Origin: Mesobacterium pallidum
GTDB lineage: Bacteria > Pseudomonadota > Alphaproteobacteria > Rhodobacterales > Rhodobacteraceae
DNA: 64,000 nt
Reading direction: 5' to 3'
Assembly (NCBI RefSeq): GCF_019966535.1
Contig: NZ_JAIMID010000004.1
Span: forward strand, 124,001-188,000
Part shown: in pieces, positions 25,350 to 34,148 of the stretch
How the letters are laid out: each line of letters begins with the position of its first letter
Position numbering within the stretch: the stretch's first letter is position 1
The notes under the pieces: generated by a model
What the model was told of the DNA's origin: nothing
The model's database searches: none
Seen by the model: only the letters and a program-made list of their open reading frames with translations
Made by a program: the position numbers and the translations under genes

Positions 25350-28235
25350 ATGGCCGAACAGAAGTTCATCGAAGTGCGCGGCGCGCGCGAACATAACCTG
25401 AAAGGCATCGACGTCGACATCCCGCGCGACCAGCTGGTGGTGATCACGGGGCTGTCGGGGTCGGGCAAGTCGAGCCTCGCCTTCGACACGATCTACGCCG
25501 AGGGGCAGCGCCGCTATGTCGAGTCGCTCAGCGCCTATGCGCGGCAGTTCCTCGACATGATGGAAAAGCCGGACGTGGACCATATCAGCGGTCTCTCCCC
25601 GGCGATTTCCATCGAGCAGAAGACGACGTCCAAGAACCCCCGGTCCACCGTCGGCACGGTGACCGAGATCTACGATTACATGCGCCTGCTCTATGCGCGG
25701 GTCGGTACGCCCTACAGTCCCGCGACCGGCCAGCCCATCGAGGCGCAGCAGGTGCAGGACATGGTCGACCGGGTGATGGAGATGCCCGAAGGCACGCGCG
25801 GCTACCTGCTGGCGCCGATCATCCGCGACCGGAAGGGCGAGTATCGCAAGGAATTCCTCGAGCTGCGCAAGCAGGGCTTCCAGCGCGTCAAGGTGGACGG
25901 CGCATTTTACGAGCTGGACGAGGCGCCCAAGCTCGACAAGAAATACCGCCACGACATCGACGTGGTGGTCGACCGGATCGTGGTCCGCGAGGGGATGGAG
26001 ACACGTCTGGCGGATTCCTTCCGCACCGCGCTGGACCTGGCGGATGGCATCGCGATCCTCGAAACCGCGCCGAAGCCCGAGGAGGGCGAGCCGGAGCGCT
26101 TTACCTTCTCCGAGAATTTCGCCTGTCCGGTCAGTGGCTTCACCATCCCCGAGATCGAGCCGCGGCTGTTTTCCTTCAACGCGCCCTTCGGCGCCTGCCC
26201 CGATTGCGACGGTCTGGGGGTCGAGCTGTTCTTCGACGAACGGCTGGTCGTGCCCGACGTGACGCTCAAGGTCGAGGATGGCGCCATTGCGCCCTGGCGC
26301 AAAGGCAAGTCGCCCTATTTCCTCCAGACCATCGAGGCAATTGCCAAGCACTACGGATTCAACAAGAAATCGCGCTGGAAGGACCTGCCGGAAGAGGCGC
26401 AGAAGGTCTTCCTCTATGGTTCCGGCAAGGAGGAGATCCCGTTCCGCTACGACGAGGGCGGGCGCGTCTACCAGGTCACGCGGCCCTTCGAAGGGGTCAT
26501 CCCCAACATGGAGCGGCGCTACCGCGAGACCGATTCCAGCTGGGTCCGCGAGGATTTCGAGCGCTTCCAGAACAACCGCCCCTGCGGCACCTGCCACGGC
26601 TACCGCCTGCGCGAGGAAGCGCTGGCGGTGCAGATCGGCCCCGCCAAGGACCCGGCCAAGCGCCTGCATGTCGGCCAGGTGGTGCAGATGTCGATCCGCG
26701 AGGCCTTCGACTGGTGCAAGGAGGTGCCGGACCACCTGACCGCGCAGAAGAACGAGATCGCCCGCGCGATCCTGAAAGAGATCCGCGAGCGGCTTGGGTT
26801 CCTGAACAACGTCGGGCTTGAATACCTGACCCTGTCGCGCAATGCTGGCACGCTGTCGGGCGGCGAAAGCCAGCGCATCCGGCTGGCGTCGCAGATCGGC
26901 TCGGGTCTCACCGGGGTGCTCTACGTGCTCGACGAGCCCTCCATCGGCTTGCACCAACGCGACAACGACCGTCTGCTGGGCACGCTGAAATCCCTTCGGG
27001 ATCAAGGCAATACGGTCATCGTGGTCGAACATGACGAGGAAGCGATCCGCGAGGCGGATTACGTCTTTGACATCGGTCCGGGCGCGGGGGTGCATGGCGG
27101 GCGGGTCGTCTCGCACGGGACGCCGGCCGAGATCACGGCCGATTCCGCCTCGATCACCGGGCAATACCTGTCGGGCGAGCGCGAGATCGCGGTGCCGGCG
27201 GTGCGGCGTGATGGCAACGGAAAGAAGATCACCGTGGTCAAGGCGAGCGGCAACAACCTGCGCGATGTCACGGCCGAATTCCCGCTGGGCAAGTTCGTCT
27301 GCGTGACGGGCGTGTCGGGCGGGGGAAAGTCCACGCTGACGATTGAAACGCTGTTCAAGACCGCCTCCATGCGGCTGAACGGCGCGCGGCAGACGCCGGC
27401 GCCCTGCGAGACGATCAAGGGGCTCGAACATCTCGACAAGGTGATCGACATCGACCAACGGCCGATCGGGCGGACGCCGCGGTCGAACCCGGCGACCTAT
27501 ACCGGGGCCTTTACCCCGATCCGCGACTGGTTCGCCGGGCTGCCCGAGGCCAAGGCGCGCGGCTACAAGCCCGGGCGGTTCAGCTTCAACGTCAAGGGTG
27601 GCCGCTGCGAGGCCTGTCAGGGCGATGGCCTGATCAAGATCGAGATGCACTTCCTTCCGGATGTCTACGTCACCTGCGAGACCTGCCAAGGCCAGCGCTA
27701 CAACCGCGAAACCCTGGAAATAAAGTTCAAAGGCAAGAGCATAGCCGACGTTCTTGATATGACGGTTGAAGATGCGCAGGACTTCTTCCAGGCGGTGCCG
27801 AGCATCCGGGAAAAGATGGATGCGCTGATGCGCGTGGGACTGGGTTACATCAAGGTCGGCCAGCAGGCGACTACGCTTTCGGGCGGTGAGGCGCAGCGGG
27901 TCAAGCTGTCCAAGGAGCTGGCGCGGCGGTCCACCGGGCGCACGCTCTACATCCTCGACGAGCCCACCACGGGCCTGCATTTCGAGGATGTGCGCAAGCT
28001 GCTCGAGGTGCTGCACGAGCTGGTCGAGCAGGGCAACACCGTGGTGGTGATCGAACACAACCTCGACGTCGTCAAGACCGCCGATTGGCTGGTCGATATC
28101 GGCCCTGAAGGCGGTGATGGCGGCGGAGAGATCGTGGCTGTCGGCACGCCCGAGGACGTGGCGAACGAGCCGCGCAGCCACACCGGGCACTACCTCAAGC
28201 CGATGCTCGACGCGCGCAAGGTGGCTGCGGAATGA
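25350..28235 (+). CDS. uvrA: Excinuclease ABC subunit A
   Basis: This 961-residue DNA-damage sensor of nucleotide excision repair works with UvrB in the cytosol. It has two ABC ATPase modules: Walker [17 protein letters not shown] near residue 31 and [16 protein letters not shown] in the second half, with signatures [15 protein letters not shown] and [16 protein letters not shown] zinc module is visible as CEACQGDG with CETCQG. The first module also has CPDCDGLG and CGTCHGY. The ATG at 25350 gives the canonical N-terminus ([17 protein letters not shown]). A strong hairpin follows the stop. I found no canonical alphaproteobacterial SOS box upstream. Confidence 0.98.
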   Translation: MAEQKFIEVRGAREHNLKGIDVDIPRDQLVVITGLSGSGKSSLAFDTIYAEGQRRYVESLSAYARQFLDMMEKPDVDHISGLSPAISIEQKTTSKNPRSTVGTVTEIYDYMRLLYARVGTPYSPATGQPIEAQQVQDMVDRVMEMPEGTRGYLLAPIIRDRKGEYRKEFLELRKQGFQRVKVDGAFYELDEAPKLDKKYRHDIDVVVDRIVVREGMETRLADSFRTALDLADGIAILETAPKPEEGEPERFTFSENFACPVSGFTIPEIEPRLFSFNAPFGACPDCDGLGVELFFDERLVVPDVTLKVEDGAIAPWRKGKSPYFLQTIEAIAKHYGFNKKSRWKDLPEEAQKVFLYGSGKEEIPFRYDEGGRVYQVTRPFEGVIPNMERRYRETDSSWVREDFERFQNNRPCGTCHGYRLREEALAVQIGPAKDPAKRLHVGQVVQMSIREAFDWCKEVPDHLTAQKNEIARAILKEIRERLGFLNNVGLEYLTLSRNAGTLSGGESQRIRLASQIGSGLTGVLYVLDEPSIGLHQRDNDRLLGTLKSLRDQGNTVIVVEHDEEAIREADYVFDIGPGAGVHGGRVVSHGTPAEITADSASITGQYLSGEREIAVPAVRRDGNGKKITVVKASGNNLRDVTAEFPLGKFVCVTGVSGGGKSTLTIETLFKTASMRLNGARQTPAPCETIKGLEHLDKVIDIDQRPIGRTPRSNPATYTGAFTPIRDWFAGLPEAKARGYKPGRFSFNVKGGRCEACQGDGLIKIEMHFLPDVYVTCETCQGQRYNRETLEIKFKGKSIADVLDMTVEDAQDFFQAVPSIREKMDALMRVGLGYIKVGQQATTLSGGEAQRVKLSKELARRSTGRTLYILDEPTTGLHFEDVRKLLEVLHELVEQGNTVVVIEHNLDVVKTADWLVDIGPEGGDGGGEIVAVGTPEDVANEPRSHTGHYLKPMLDARKVAAE

Positions 28236-28238
28236 CAA

Positions 28239-28268
28239 ACGGGGCGGCGGGATGATCCGCCGCCCCGT
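28239..28268 (+). terminator. uvrA terminator
   Basis: Perfect 12-bp stem acggggcggcgg (28239-28250) / ccgccgccccgt (28257-28268) with loop gatgat, 3 bp after the uvrA stop; convergent with the next gene. No T-tract. Confidence 0.7.
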
Positions 28269-28301
28269 CGCGCGTCACGCGAGGGTCAATAGACGGCCGC
28301 G

Positions 28302-29264
28302 TCAGCCGAGGTTGAGGCCCGGTGCCAGGGCCGCGATGCGCAGGAGTTGCAGCATCTCGTAGATCCGGCTGGGCACCTCGTAGATGTCGCCGTCCATCGC
28401 GGTGTAGTAATGATCCGGCCGCGGCTCGGGCAGGTCGTAGAGGTCGAGCAGTCCGACATGGCTGCGCTGGTCGCGGAGGTCGATCTCGCTCACCTCATAG
28501 ACTTCCACCTCGTCGAGGGTCTGCAACTGGCGCAGCTGTCGCCAGTCGTCTTCGTCCAGCAGCAGCGGGCGGCCGTCGATCACCGCGTAGCGCTGACCGG
28601 CCGGCGCGGGGTCGAGGTCGAAGACGTCGATGATCCGCTGCTGCGACAGGATCGACACGCCGTCCGGCACGCCGTCGATGTCGGGATTGCGTTCGACCCA
28701 GCCGTCATACTCGGTCCAGCGGTCGATCAGGGCAAGGCGGATGGTCTCTTCGTCCTCGTCCAGCCACTCGGCCGCGACGTTCTGCTTGTCGACCTGGCCC
28801 GGCGGGACGCAGGGCACGGCCTTCTTGGCCAGTCCCGGCGGGCAGTCTACCAGCACTTCGGAAAGGCCCACGGTGCCCAGGGTCGCCAGCGGAATGCCAA
28901 ACGTCGCGATGCGGGCCAGGCGGTCGCCATCCCTGCGCAGCACCACAGTATCGGTGTCGCGCTTTTCGATTACCCGCACATCGGCATCGCGCCGGTCGAT
29001 CACTTTCACATCGGCGTTGCCAGCGGCCTTTTTGGCCTGGCCCGGCGGCACTTTGACGGCGGCATTTCCATTGCCGCGCGCCTTGATCTTCTTCTTGGCA
29101 TGGCCCTTGGCCTTGCCATTTCCGTTGCTCTTGACCTCGACCACCGCTCCGTCCGGCGCCGAAAGCGCGGGCATGGCAATGGGCGAGGACCCGGCCAGGT
29201 TCGGCAGGGCGGTGAGGGGCAGGGCGAGCGTTCCCGTCATCAGGACGGCTAGGGCGCGTTTCAT
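28302..29264 (-). CDS. Secreted protein with PPGxAKK motifs, unknown function
   Basis: This 320-residue protein has a signal peptide (MKRALAVLMTGTLALPLTALPNLA). A Gly/Asn/Lys-rich low-complexity stretch follows (SNGNGKAKGHAKKKIKARGNGNA), then VKVPPGQAKKA and a charged KVIDRRDADVRVIEKRD. A central motif CPPGLAKKAVPCVPPGQ has two cysteines and repeats the PPGxAKK theme. The C-terminal half is acidic and includes RYAVIDGRPLLLDEDDWRQ and YYTAMDGDIYEVPSR, similar to RcnB-like repeats in which short hydrophobic strands end the domain. A possible envelope protein; function unknown. AAGGA lies 7 nt before the ATG. Confidence 0.75.
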   Translation of the reverse strand: MKRALAVLMTGTLALPLTALPNLAGSSPIAMPALSAPDGAVVEVKSNGNGKAKGHAKKKIKARGNGNAAVKVPPGQAKKAAGNADVKVIDRRDADVRVIEKRDTDTVVLRRDGDRLARIATFGIPLATLGTVGLSEVLVDCPPGLAKKAVPCVPPGQVDKQNVAAEWLDEDEETIRLALIDRWTEYDGWVERNPDIDGVPDGVSILSQQRIIDVFDLDPAPAGQRYAVIDGRPLLLDEDDWRQLRQLQTLDEVEVYEVSEIDLRDQRSHVGLLDLYDLPEPRPDHYYTAMDGDIYEVPSRIYEMLQLLRIAALAPGLNLG

Positions 29265-29359
29265 CGGACAATCCTTCTGTTCATCGACAGATCAACGAAC
29301 GCGGAGAGGAACTGTTCCGAAGGGGGGCTGCGGACCGCGCATGGCCCGCCGCGCCGGCG

Positions 29360-29563
29360 TCACTTCTTGATCGGGCAGGTGGACATGCCGAAGAGGGAAT
29401 AGAGCGGGCAGGTGGCCATCAGGCCCGTCGCAAGCGGGATGATCCCGATCAGGTACAGCCAGCTGTAAGCCCCGCCCATGTTGAGGAAAAAGCCGAGGAT
29501 CAGCGCGAGGCCAACCACGATCCGCAGGATCCTGTCGATGCTGCCAACGTTGGTCTTGAACAT
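29360..29563 (-). CDS. DUF2892 (YgaP-like) inner-membrane protein
   Basis: A 67-residue protein matching the DUF2892 pattern: N-terminal TNVGSIDRILRIVVGLALI, two hydrophobic spans (about 15-30 and 35-52), and a C-terminal GLMATCPLYSLFGMSTCP with two conserved cysteines. In other bacteria the domain follows rhodanese domains in YgaP. Here it is free-standing, 85 bp downstream of a Crp/Fnr-type regulator on the same strand, an arrangement that suggests joint control in sulfur or redox response. The inference is modest. Confidence 0.88.
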   Translation of the reverse strand: MFKTNVGSIDRILRIVVGLALILGFFLNMGGAYSWLYLIGIIPLATGLMATCPLYSLFGMSTCPIKK

Positions 29564-29648
29564 GTGTCTTGCTCCGGTTTGCGCGGGCTATCTGCCCGCA
29601 TCACGAGGGCAGTTAACCATGCGAATCCCGCACCGTCTGTGACCTGGA

Positions 29649-30302
29649 TCACATTGCGGGGGCGTCCGAGAGGCGGCGCAGGGCCTCGTGGTCCAGAACC
29701 TCGACCGCGCCGCGCCCCAGCCGCAGCGCGCCCTGCCGCGCCAGCGCATCCAGCCGGCGCGAGACGACCTCGCGGGCCGAGCCGATGGCAGTGGCGATCT
29801 CGGCATGGGTGGCGGCGATGTGGCCGGCCTCGGCCCGGTCCAGCAGGAAGCGCGCCAGCCGCGCCTCGACCCGGTCAAAGGCCACGCTTTCGACAAGGGC
29901 CATCATGGTCTGCACCCGCCGGGCAAAGGCGCCGAAAACGAAGGTGCGGAAGGCCGGGTCGTCCTGCATCAAAGCCAGGAAGGGGCCGCGCGGGATCAGG
30001 ACGACCGAGGTGTCGCGCCGGGTGACGGCGTGGCCGGTGTAGCTGTCTTCGCCCAGCAGGCCCAGCGTGGTCTGGATGCAACTTTGCCCCGGCTCGACCG
30101 CGTAGAGCAGGATCTCGCGCCCGGCGGCATTGGCGAGGAAGACGTCGATCCGGCCAGACAGCACGATGACAAAGCCCTGCACCGCGTCGCCGGGGTGAAA
30201 GAGCGTCGTTCCGGCAGGCACCTGCTGCGGGATCAACTTGTCAAGCCGGGCGCGGCTGGCGGGGGCGAGCATGTCGAAGGGGGCGGCGTCGGTCCAAGTC
30301 AT
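29649..30302 (-). CDS. Crp/Fnr-family transcriptional regulator
   Basis: This 217-residue protein has an N-terminal cyclic-nucleotide-binding-fold domain (LFHPGDAVQGFVIVLSGRIDVF, GREILLYAVEPGQSCIQTT) and a C-terminal winged HTH (ATHAEIATAIGSAREVVSRRLDALARQG). It lacks the N-terminal cysteine cluster of FNR, so it is not an Fe-S oxygen sensor; C in QSCIQT is the one notable cysteine in the sensor domain. I took the ATG at 30300-30302, because the upstream in-frame extension has no ribosome site. The DUF2892 gene follows. The ligand is unknown. Confidence 0.88.
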   Translation of the reverse strand: MTWTDAAPFDMLAPASRARLDKLIPQQVPAGTTLFHPGDAVQGFVIVLSGRIDVFLANAAGREILLYAVEPGQSCIQTTLGLLGEDSYTGHAVTRRDTSVVLIPRGPFLALMQDDPAFRTFVFGAFARRVQTMMALVESVAFDRVEARLARFLLDRAEAGHIAATHAEIATAIGSAREVVSRRLDALARQGALRLGRGAVEVLDHEALRRLSDAPAM

Positions 30303-30417
30303 GGCGGCAGAATGGCGGGCCGCGCCGGGCGAGGAAAGCCCCGGCGGCGTCCCTGCGACGTCATGCGCCTGCCCGATTTCCGCGGCAACCTGCGGCCATT
30401 GACCTTGGAGAATGGGC

Positions 30418-30795
30418 ATGAAGTCGATCATACTGGCCGCGGTCCTTGCCGCATCGCCGGCCGTGGCGGGGCAGCCGATCAGCGAAAGCCTGTTGGAATG
30501 CGCGGCGCTGTTCGACAGTTCCAACCGCTGGTTCCCGGAGCGGGCGTCGAGCCCCAAGGCGCGCAAGATCCAGGCGGTCACGGACGCGCTGCTGGGCGAG
30601 GCCGAACGGGTCGCGCAAGAGGAAGGGCGCCGCGAAGTGGTCGCCTACATGACCCAGGTCTGGCACGCCAAGCAGGACAGCTGGGACGCCAGGGGCAAGT
30701 TCTACATGTTCACCGATGACGGCCAGGACTGGTTCGCATATTGCGCCAGCCTTGCCCGTCACCGGGGCCTCGACCTTTCGGCCGCGGCGGATTAG
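30418..30795 (+). CDS. Small periplasmic protein of unknown function
   Basis: A 125-residue protein with a Sec signal peptide (MKSIILAAVLAASPAVAG). The mature part has two cysteines (LLECAALF and FAYCASLA) that may form a disulfide, and helical segments EAERVAQEEGRREVV and QVWHAKQDSWDARGKF. I prefer the second ATG (30418), with GGAG 8 nt upstream, over 30412. The stop overlaps the convergent fused valine-catabolism gene by 4 bp. The pattern looks like a small conserved alphaproteobacterial family; no function known to me. Confidence 0.72.
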   Translation: MKSIILAAVLAASPAVAGQPISESLLECAALFDSSNRWFPERASSPKARKIQAVTDALLGEAERVAQEEGRREVVAYMTQVWHAKQDSWDARGKFYMFTDDGQDWFAYCASLARHRGLDLSAAAD

Positions 30796-32705
30796 CCGCG
30801 CCCGCGTTTTTCGAACCGCGGCAGCATGGCCGAGAAATCCTTTCCCTTGCCATCCTCGTCCTCGACAAAGCGGCGGTAGAGGTCCAGCGCGGCCTGGCCC
30901 ATGGGCGTGTCGGCATCAACCGCCTCGGCCGCCATCTGCGACAGGCCAAGGTCCTTGAGCATCAGTTCGGACGCGAATCCGGGCTTGTAGTCGCGGTCGG
31001 CCGGGCTTTCGGGGCCGACGCCGGGCGCCGGGCAATAGGCGTTCATCGACCAGGAATAGCCCGACGAGGTCGAGACCACGTCGAACATCGCCTCGCGCGA
31101 CAGGCCCAGCTTGTCGGCCAGCGCAAAGGCCTCGCAGGTGGCGATCATGGTGACGCCGAGGATCATGTTGTTGCAGATCTTGGCCGACTGGCCGGCGCCG
31201 GCCTCTCCGCAATGGACGGCCTTCTGGCCCATGATCTCGAACAGCGGCCTGGCCTTGGCGAAGGCGGGCTTGGAGCCGCCGACCATGAAGGTCAGCGTGC
31301 CGCCCGTGGCCCCGCCGACCCCGCCCGACACGGGCGCGTCCAGCGACAGCAGCCCGGCGGCCTTGGCCTGGTCGGCCACGGCGCGTGCGCTGTCCACGTC
31401 CACGGTCGAGCAATCAAGCAGCACGGCGCCCTTCTGCATGGCCGGGATCACCTCTCCGGCGACGGCGCGCAGGATCTGGCCATTGGGCAGCATGGTGATC
31501 ACCACATCCGCGCCCTTGGCCGCCTCGGCCGCGCTTGCGGCAGGGGTGACCCCGTCGATGCTCACGTTCTGGGTGTCGAACCCGGTCACGGCATAGCCGG
31601 CATTGGCCAGGTTGGCCGCCATCGGCCCGCCCATGTTGCCAAGACCGATGAATGCGATTTTCAATCCGTCCTCCACGAAACTCAACTTCCTCTCTCCCAA
31701 TGGGGCCAGCATCTTTTCGACGTCTTCGGCCGGTACGTTGTTGATGCGATGCATCCAGGTCGGGTTGCGATCCTTGTCGATCAGGGTCGCGCGGACGCCT
31801 TCCAGGAAATCGCTGTGCGCCATCGCGCGCGAGGTGAACCGGAACTCCATCTCGAGCGCGCGGCGGATCGTCAGGTCGGGGCCCCGCAGCCGGCGGATCG
31901 CCTCGAGCGTGCAGGCCATGGACAGGGGCGAGTTGCGGGTCAGCGCCTTGGTCGTCTCGTCCGCGAAATGGGTGTCCGAGGCGGCGAGGCTGGCAAAGAT
32001 CTCGGCCAGTGAGCCCTTGGAGAAATGCTGGTTCACCTCGTCCATCACCGCGCCCAGCGAATTGGCGGGCGGGGTCTTGGCATTGCGCACCACCAGGCTG
32101 AAATCGCCGGTCTTCTCGATCGCCTCGATCAGCTTGGGCCAAAGGGCGTGGGGCACGAAAAGATCGGCAAAGCCGGCGAACATCGCGGCGCCCGGTCCCA
32201 TACGCTTGCCGGTGAGGCCAAGGTATTCGCCAAGGTGCCCCGGCGCCTGGGCCAGCACATGGGTGCCGCCGACGTCCGGGATCAGGCCGATGCCGCATTC
32301 GGGCATGGCGATCTGCGTGCTTTCGCAGACGATCCGGTGCGAGGAATGGCAGCCCAGCCCCACGCCGCCGCCCATGCAGAAACCCTGGATGAAGGACAGG
32401 AAGGGCTTGGGGTAATCCGCGATCTTGGCGTTCAGCCGGTACTCGTCGCGCCAGAACTGCTCGGCATAGCCGGTGTCTCCGGCGCGGCCGGTGTGAAAAA
32501 GTTTGGCGACATCCCCGCCGGAACAGAAGGCGCGGTCGCCTTCGGCATCCAGCAGGACGGTTTCCACGCCGTCATCGTGCAGCCAGCCGTCGAGGGCCTG
32601 TTCGATCTGCAGGCACATGTCGTAGCTCAGCGCGTTCAGCGCCTGCGGGCGGGTCAGGGTGATGCGGCCGATACGTCCGACCTTGCGAATGGAAATGTCG
32701 GACAT
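30792..32705 (-). CDS. Fused 3-hydroxyisobutyryl-CoA hydrolase / 3-hydroxyisobutyrate dehydrogenase
   Basis: One uninterrupted 637-residue frame. Residues 1-347 are a crotonase-fold 3-hydroxyisobutyryl-CoA hydrolase (LTRPQALNALSYDM, CSGGDVAKLF, GFCMGGGVGLGCHS, MPECGIGLIPDVGG). Residues 348-637 are 3-hydroxyisobutyrate dehydrogenase (KIAFIGLGNMGGPMAANLA for NAD, DAPVSGGVGGATGGTL, catalytic Lys in GAGQSAKICNNM). These are consecutive steps of valine degradation. Each half has the length of the separate enzymes. At the junction the codons are gac-gga-TTG-aaa-atc behind ggagga, so a TTG start could also give a free dehydrogenase. The ATG overlaps the acyl-CoA dehydrogenase stop (tgATG). Confidence 0.88.
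   Translation of the reverse strand: MSDISIRKVGRIGRITLTRPQALNALSYDMCLQIEQALDGWLHDDGVETVLLDAEGDRAFCSGGDVAKLFHTGRAGDTGYAEQFWRDEYRLNAKIADYPKPFLSFIQGFCMGGGVGLGCHSSHRIVCESTQIAMPECGIGLIPDVGGTHVLAQAPGHLGEYLGLTGKRMGPGAAMFAGFADLFVPHALWPKLIEAIEKTGDFSLVVRNAKTPPANSLGAVMDEVNQHFSKGSLAEIFASLAASDTHFADETTKALTRNSPLSMACTLEAIRRLRGPDLTIRRALEMEFRFTSRAMAHSDFLEGVRATLIDKDRNPTWMHRINNVPAEDVEKMLAPLGERKLSFVEDGLKIAFIGLGNMGGPMAANLANAGYAVTGFDTQNVSIDGVTPAASAAEAAKGADVVITMLPNGQILRAVAGEVIPAMQKGAVLLDCSTVDVDSARAVADQAKAAGLLSLDAPVSGGVGGATGGTLTFMVGGSKPAFAKARPLFEIMGQKAVHCGEAGAGQSAKICNNMILGVTMIATCEAFALADKLGLSREAMFDVVSTSSGYSWSMNAYCPAPGVGPESPADRDYKPGFASELMLKDLGLSQMAAEAVDADTPMGQAALDLYRRFVEDEDGKGKDFSAMLPRFEKRGRG
31662..31674 (-). promoter_or_regulatory. 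Possible internal ribosome site and TTG start for mmsB part
   Basis: Minus-strand ggaggac (31674-31668) lies 3 nt before TTG (31664-31662), which is followed by aaaatcgcattc, the usual N-terminus of 3-hydroxyisobutyrate dehydrogenase minus its Met. It could be a relic of an ATG start or an active internal start; the spacing is short. Confidence 0.4.
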
Positions 32706-33850
32706 CAGCCACGCTCCGCGAGCAGGCTGCGGGAAATGATGAGGCGCATGATTTCGTTCGTTCCTTCCAGAATCTGGTGAACCCGAAGGTCGCGCACAAT
32801 CTTTTCGATTCCGTAATCGGCAAGATATCCGTAACCGCCGTGCAGTTGCAGGCAGCCGTTGGCGACATCAAAGGCCGCGTCGGTGACCATCAGTTTCGCC
32901 ATGGCGCAGAACTTCGTCGCGTCGGGCGCGCCCTGGTCCAGCTTCCACGCGGCCTGGCGCAGGAAGGTGCGGGCGGCCTGCAGCTGCGTCTCCATCTCGG
33001 CCAGCTTGAACTGAAGGGCCTGGAACTGGTCGATGGTCTTGCCGAAGGCTTTCCGTTCGCCCATGTAGGCCAGCGTCAGGGTCAGCGCCTGCTGCGCGCC
33101 GCCCAGGGCACTGGCGGCGATGTTCAGCCGCCCGCCGTCGAGGCCGGCCATGGCGTAGACAAAGCCGCGGCCTTCGTCGCCCATCAGGTTCTCGGCGGGG
33201 ATACGGCAGTCGTCGAACTGCACCTGGGCCGTGGGTTGCGACCGCCAGCCCATCTTGTCTTCGAGCCCGCCGAAGGACAGGCCCTCGCTGCCGGCCTCGA
33301 TCACCATGGCGCTGATCCCCTTGGGGCTATCGTCGCCAGTGCGGACCATGGTCAGGTAGCAATCGGAATAACTGCCGCCCGAGATGAAGGCCTTGGTGCC
33401 CGAGAGGCTCCAGCCCTCATTGGTCTTTTCGGCCCGCGTGCGCAGGGCAGCGGCGTCTGAACCCGATCCCGGCTCGGTCAGGCAGTAGGAAAACACCTTC
33501 TCCATGCTGCAGAGATCCGGCAGCCAGCGCGCCTTGTCTGCGGCGCTGCCGAACTTGTCGATCATCCCGCCGCACATGTTGTGGATCGACAGGAAGGACC
33601 CAACCGAGGGGCAGGCCATGGCCAGCGCCTCGAAGACCAGCGTCGCGTCGAGCCGGCTGAGGCCCGATCCGCCGTGCTCTTCCGAGACGTAGATGCCGCC
33701 CAGCCCCAGCGCCGCCACCTCGGGCCAGAGGTCGCGCGGGATGGTCCCGGCCTGCTCCCATGCCCGCGCATGCGGGGCGATCCGGTCCTGGCCGAAGTCA
33801 TAGGCCATGTCGAAGATCGCGGATTGCTCCTCGCTCAGGGCGAAATCCAT
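32705..33850 (-). CDS. Acyl-CoA dehydrogenase, probably isobutyryl-CoA dehydrogenase
   Basis: This 381-residue FAD enzyme oxidises an acyl-CoA to the enoyl-CoA. Signatures are FALSEEQSAIFDMAYDFG, the FAD/substrate block SYCLTEPGSGSDAAALRT, ISGGSYSDCYLTM and the C-terminal VHQILEGTNEIMRLIISR with the catalytic Glu region. The genes directly downstream encode the later steps of valine catabolism, which points to isobutyryl-CoA as substrate rather than a straight-chain acyl-CoA. The start at 33848-33850 has GGAGGAG upstream. The enoyl-CoA hydratase for the step between is not in the window. Translation is coupled to the downstream gene (tgATG). Confidence 0.93.
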   Translation of the reverse strand: MDFALSEEQSAIFDMAYDFGQDRIAPHARAWEQAGTIPRDLWPEVAALGLGGIYVSEEHGGSGLSRLDATLVFEALAMACPSVGSFLSIHNMCGGMIDKFGSAADKARWLPDLCSMEKVFSYCLTEPGSGSDAAALRTRAEKTNEGWSLSGTKAFISGGSYSDCYLTMVRTGDDSPKGISAMVIEAGSEGLSFGGLEDKMGWRSQPTAQVQFDDCRIPAENLMGDEGRGFVYAMAGLDGGRLNIAASALGGAQQALTLTLAYMGERKAFGKTIDQFQALQFKLAEMETQLQAARTFLRQAAWKLDQGAPDATKFCAMAKLMVTDAAFDVANGCLQLHGGYGYLADYGIEKIVRDLRVHQILEGTNEIMRLIISRSLLAERG

Positions 33851-34025
33851 GGGCTCCTCCTTCCCCTGTCGTCGCGGTACCGTGCTACGCCCGGCACCCG
33901 CGCCTAGCAAGAGCCGGTATCGACGCAGAGGCAAGAGGATGTTTCGCCAATTGGTCCTGCATTTTCGCAAGATTGATGGCGCGGACGGGGGCGCTGCCCC
34001 CGCCGTCACCTGCGGTGCCGCCCCC

Positions 34026-34090
34026 GAGGTATTTGGAAAACAATGAAGGAGCGGGTGCGCCCCTGCCTTCATTGTTTCCATAAATACCTC
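34026..34090. repeat. Intergenic repeat family, convergent pair (locus B)
   Basis: Left core gaggtatttggaaaacaatg (34026-34045) and inverted right core at 34066-34090 form a long hairpin with a 16-nt loop. Flanks are Pro-codon-like ccccc and cctccgccgg. It belongs to the same family as 13262-13340. It lies in the 298-bp gap between the acyl-CoA dehydrogenase and adenine deaminase genes; no gene is seen in that gap, and a further GC hairpin sits at 34111-34127. Confidence 0.7.
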
Positions 34091-34148
34091 CGCCGGAGGC
34101 ATCGCGGCGGCGCCCCCTCGTGGGGCGGCGTCGGGATACATGACCCGG

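Noticed and set aside
25272..28238. 988-codon open frame on the minus strand
   Set aside because: It is antisense to uvrA over its whole length and shows no domain.
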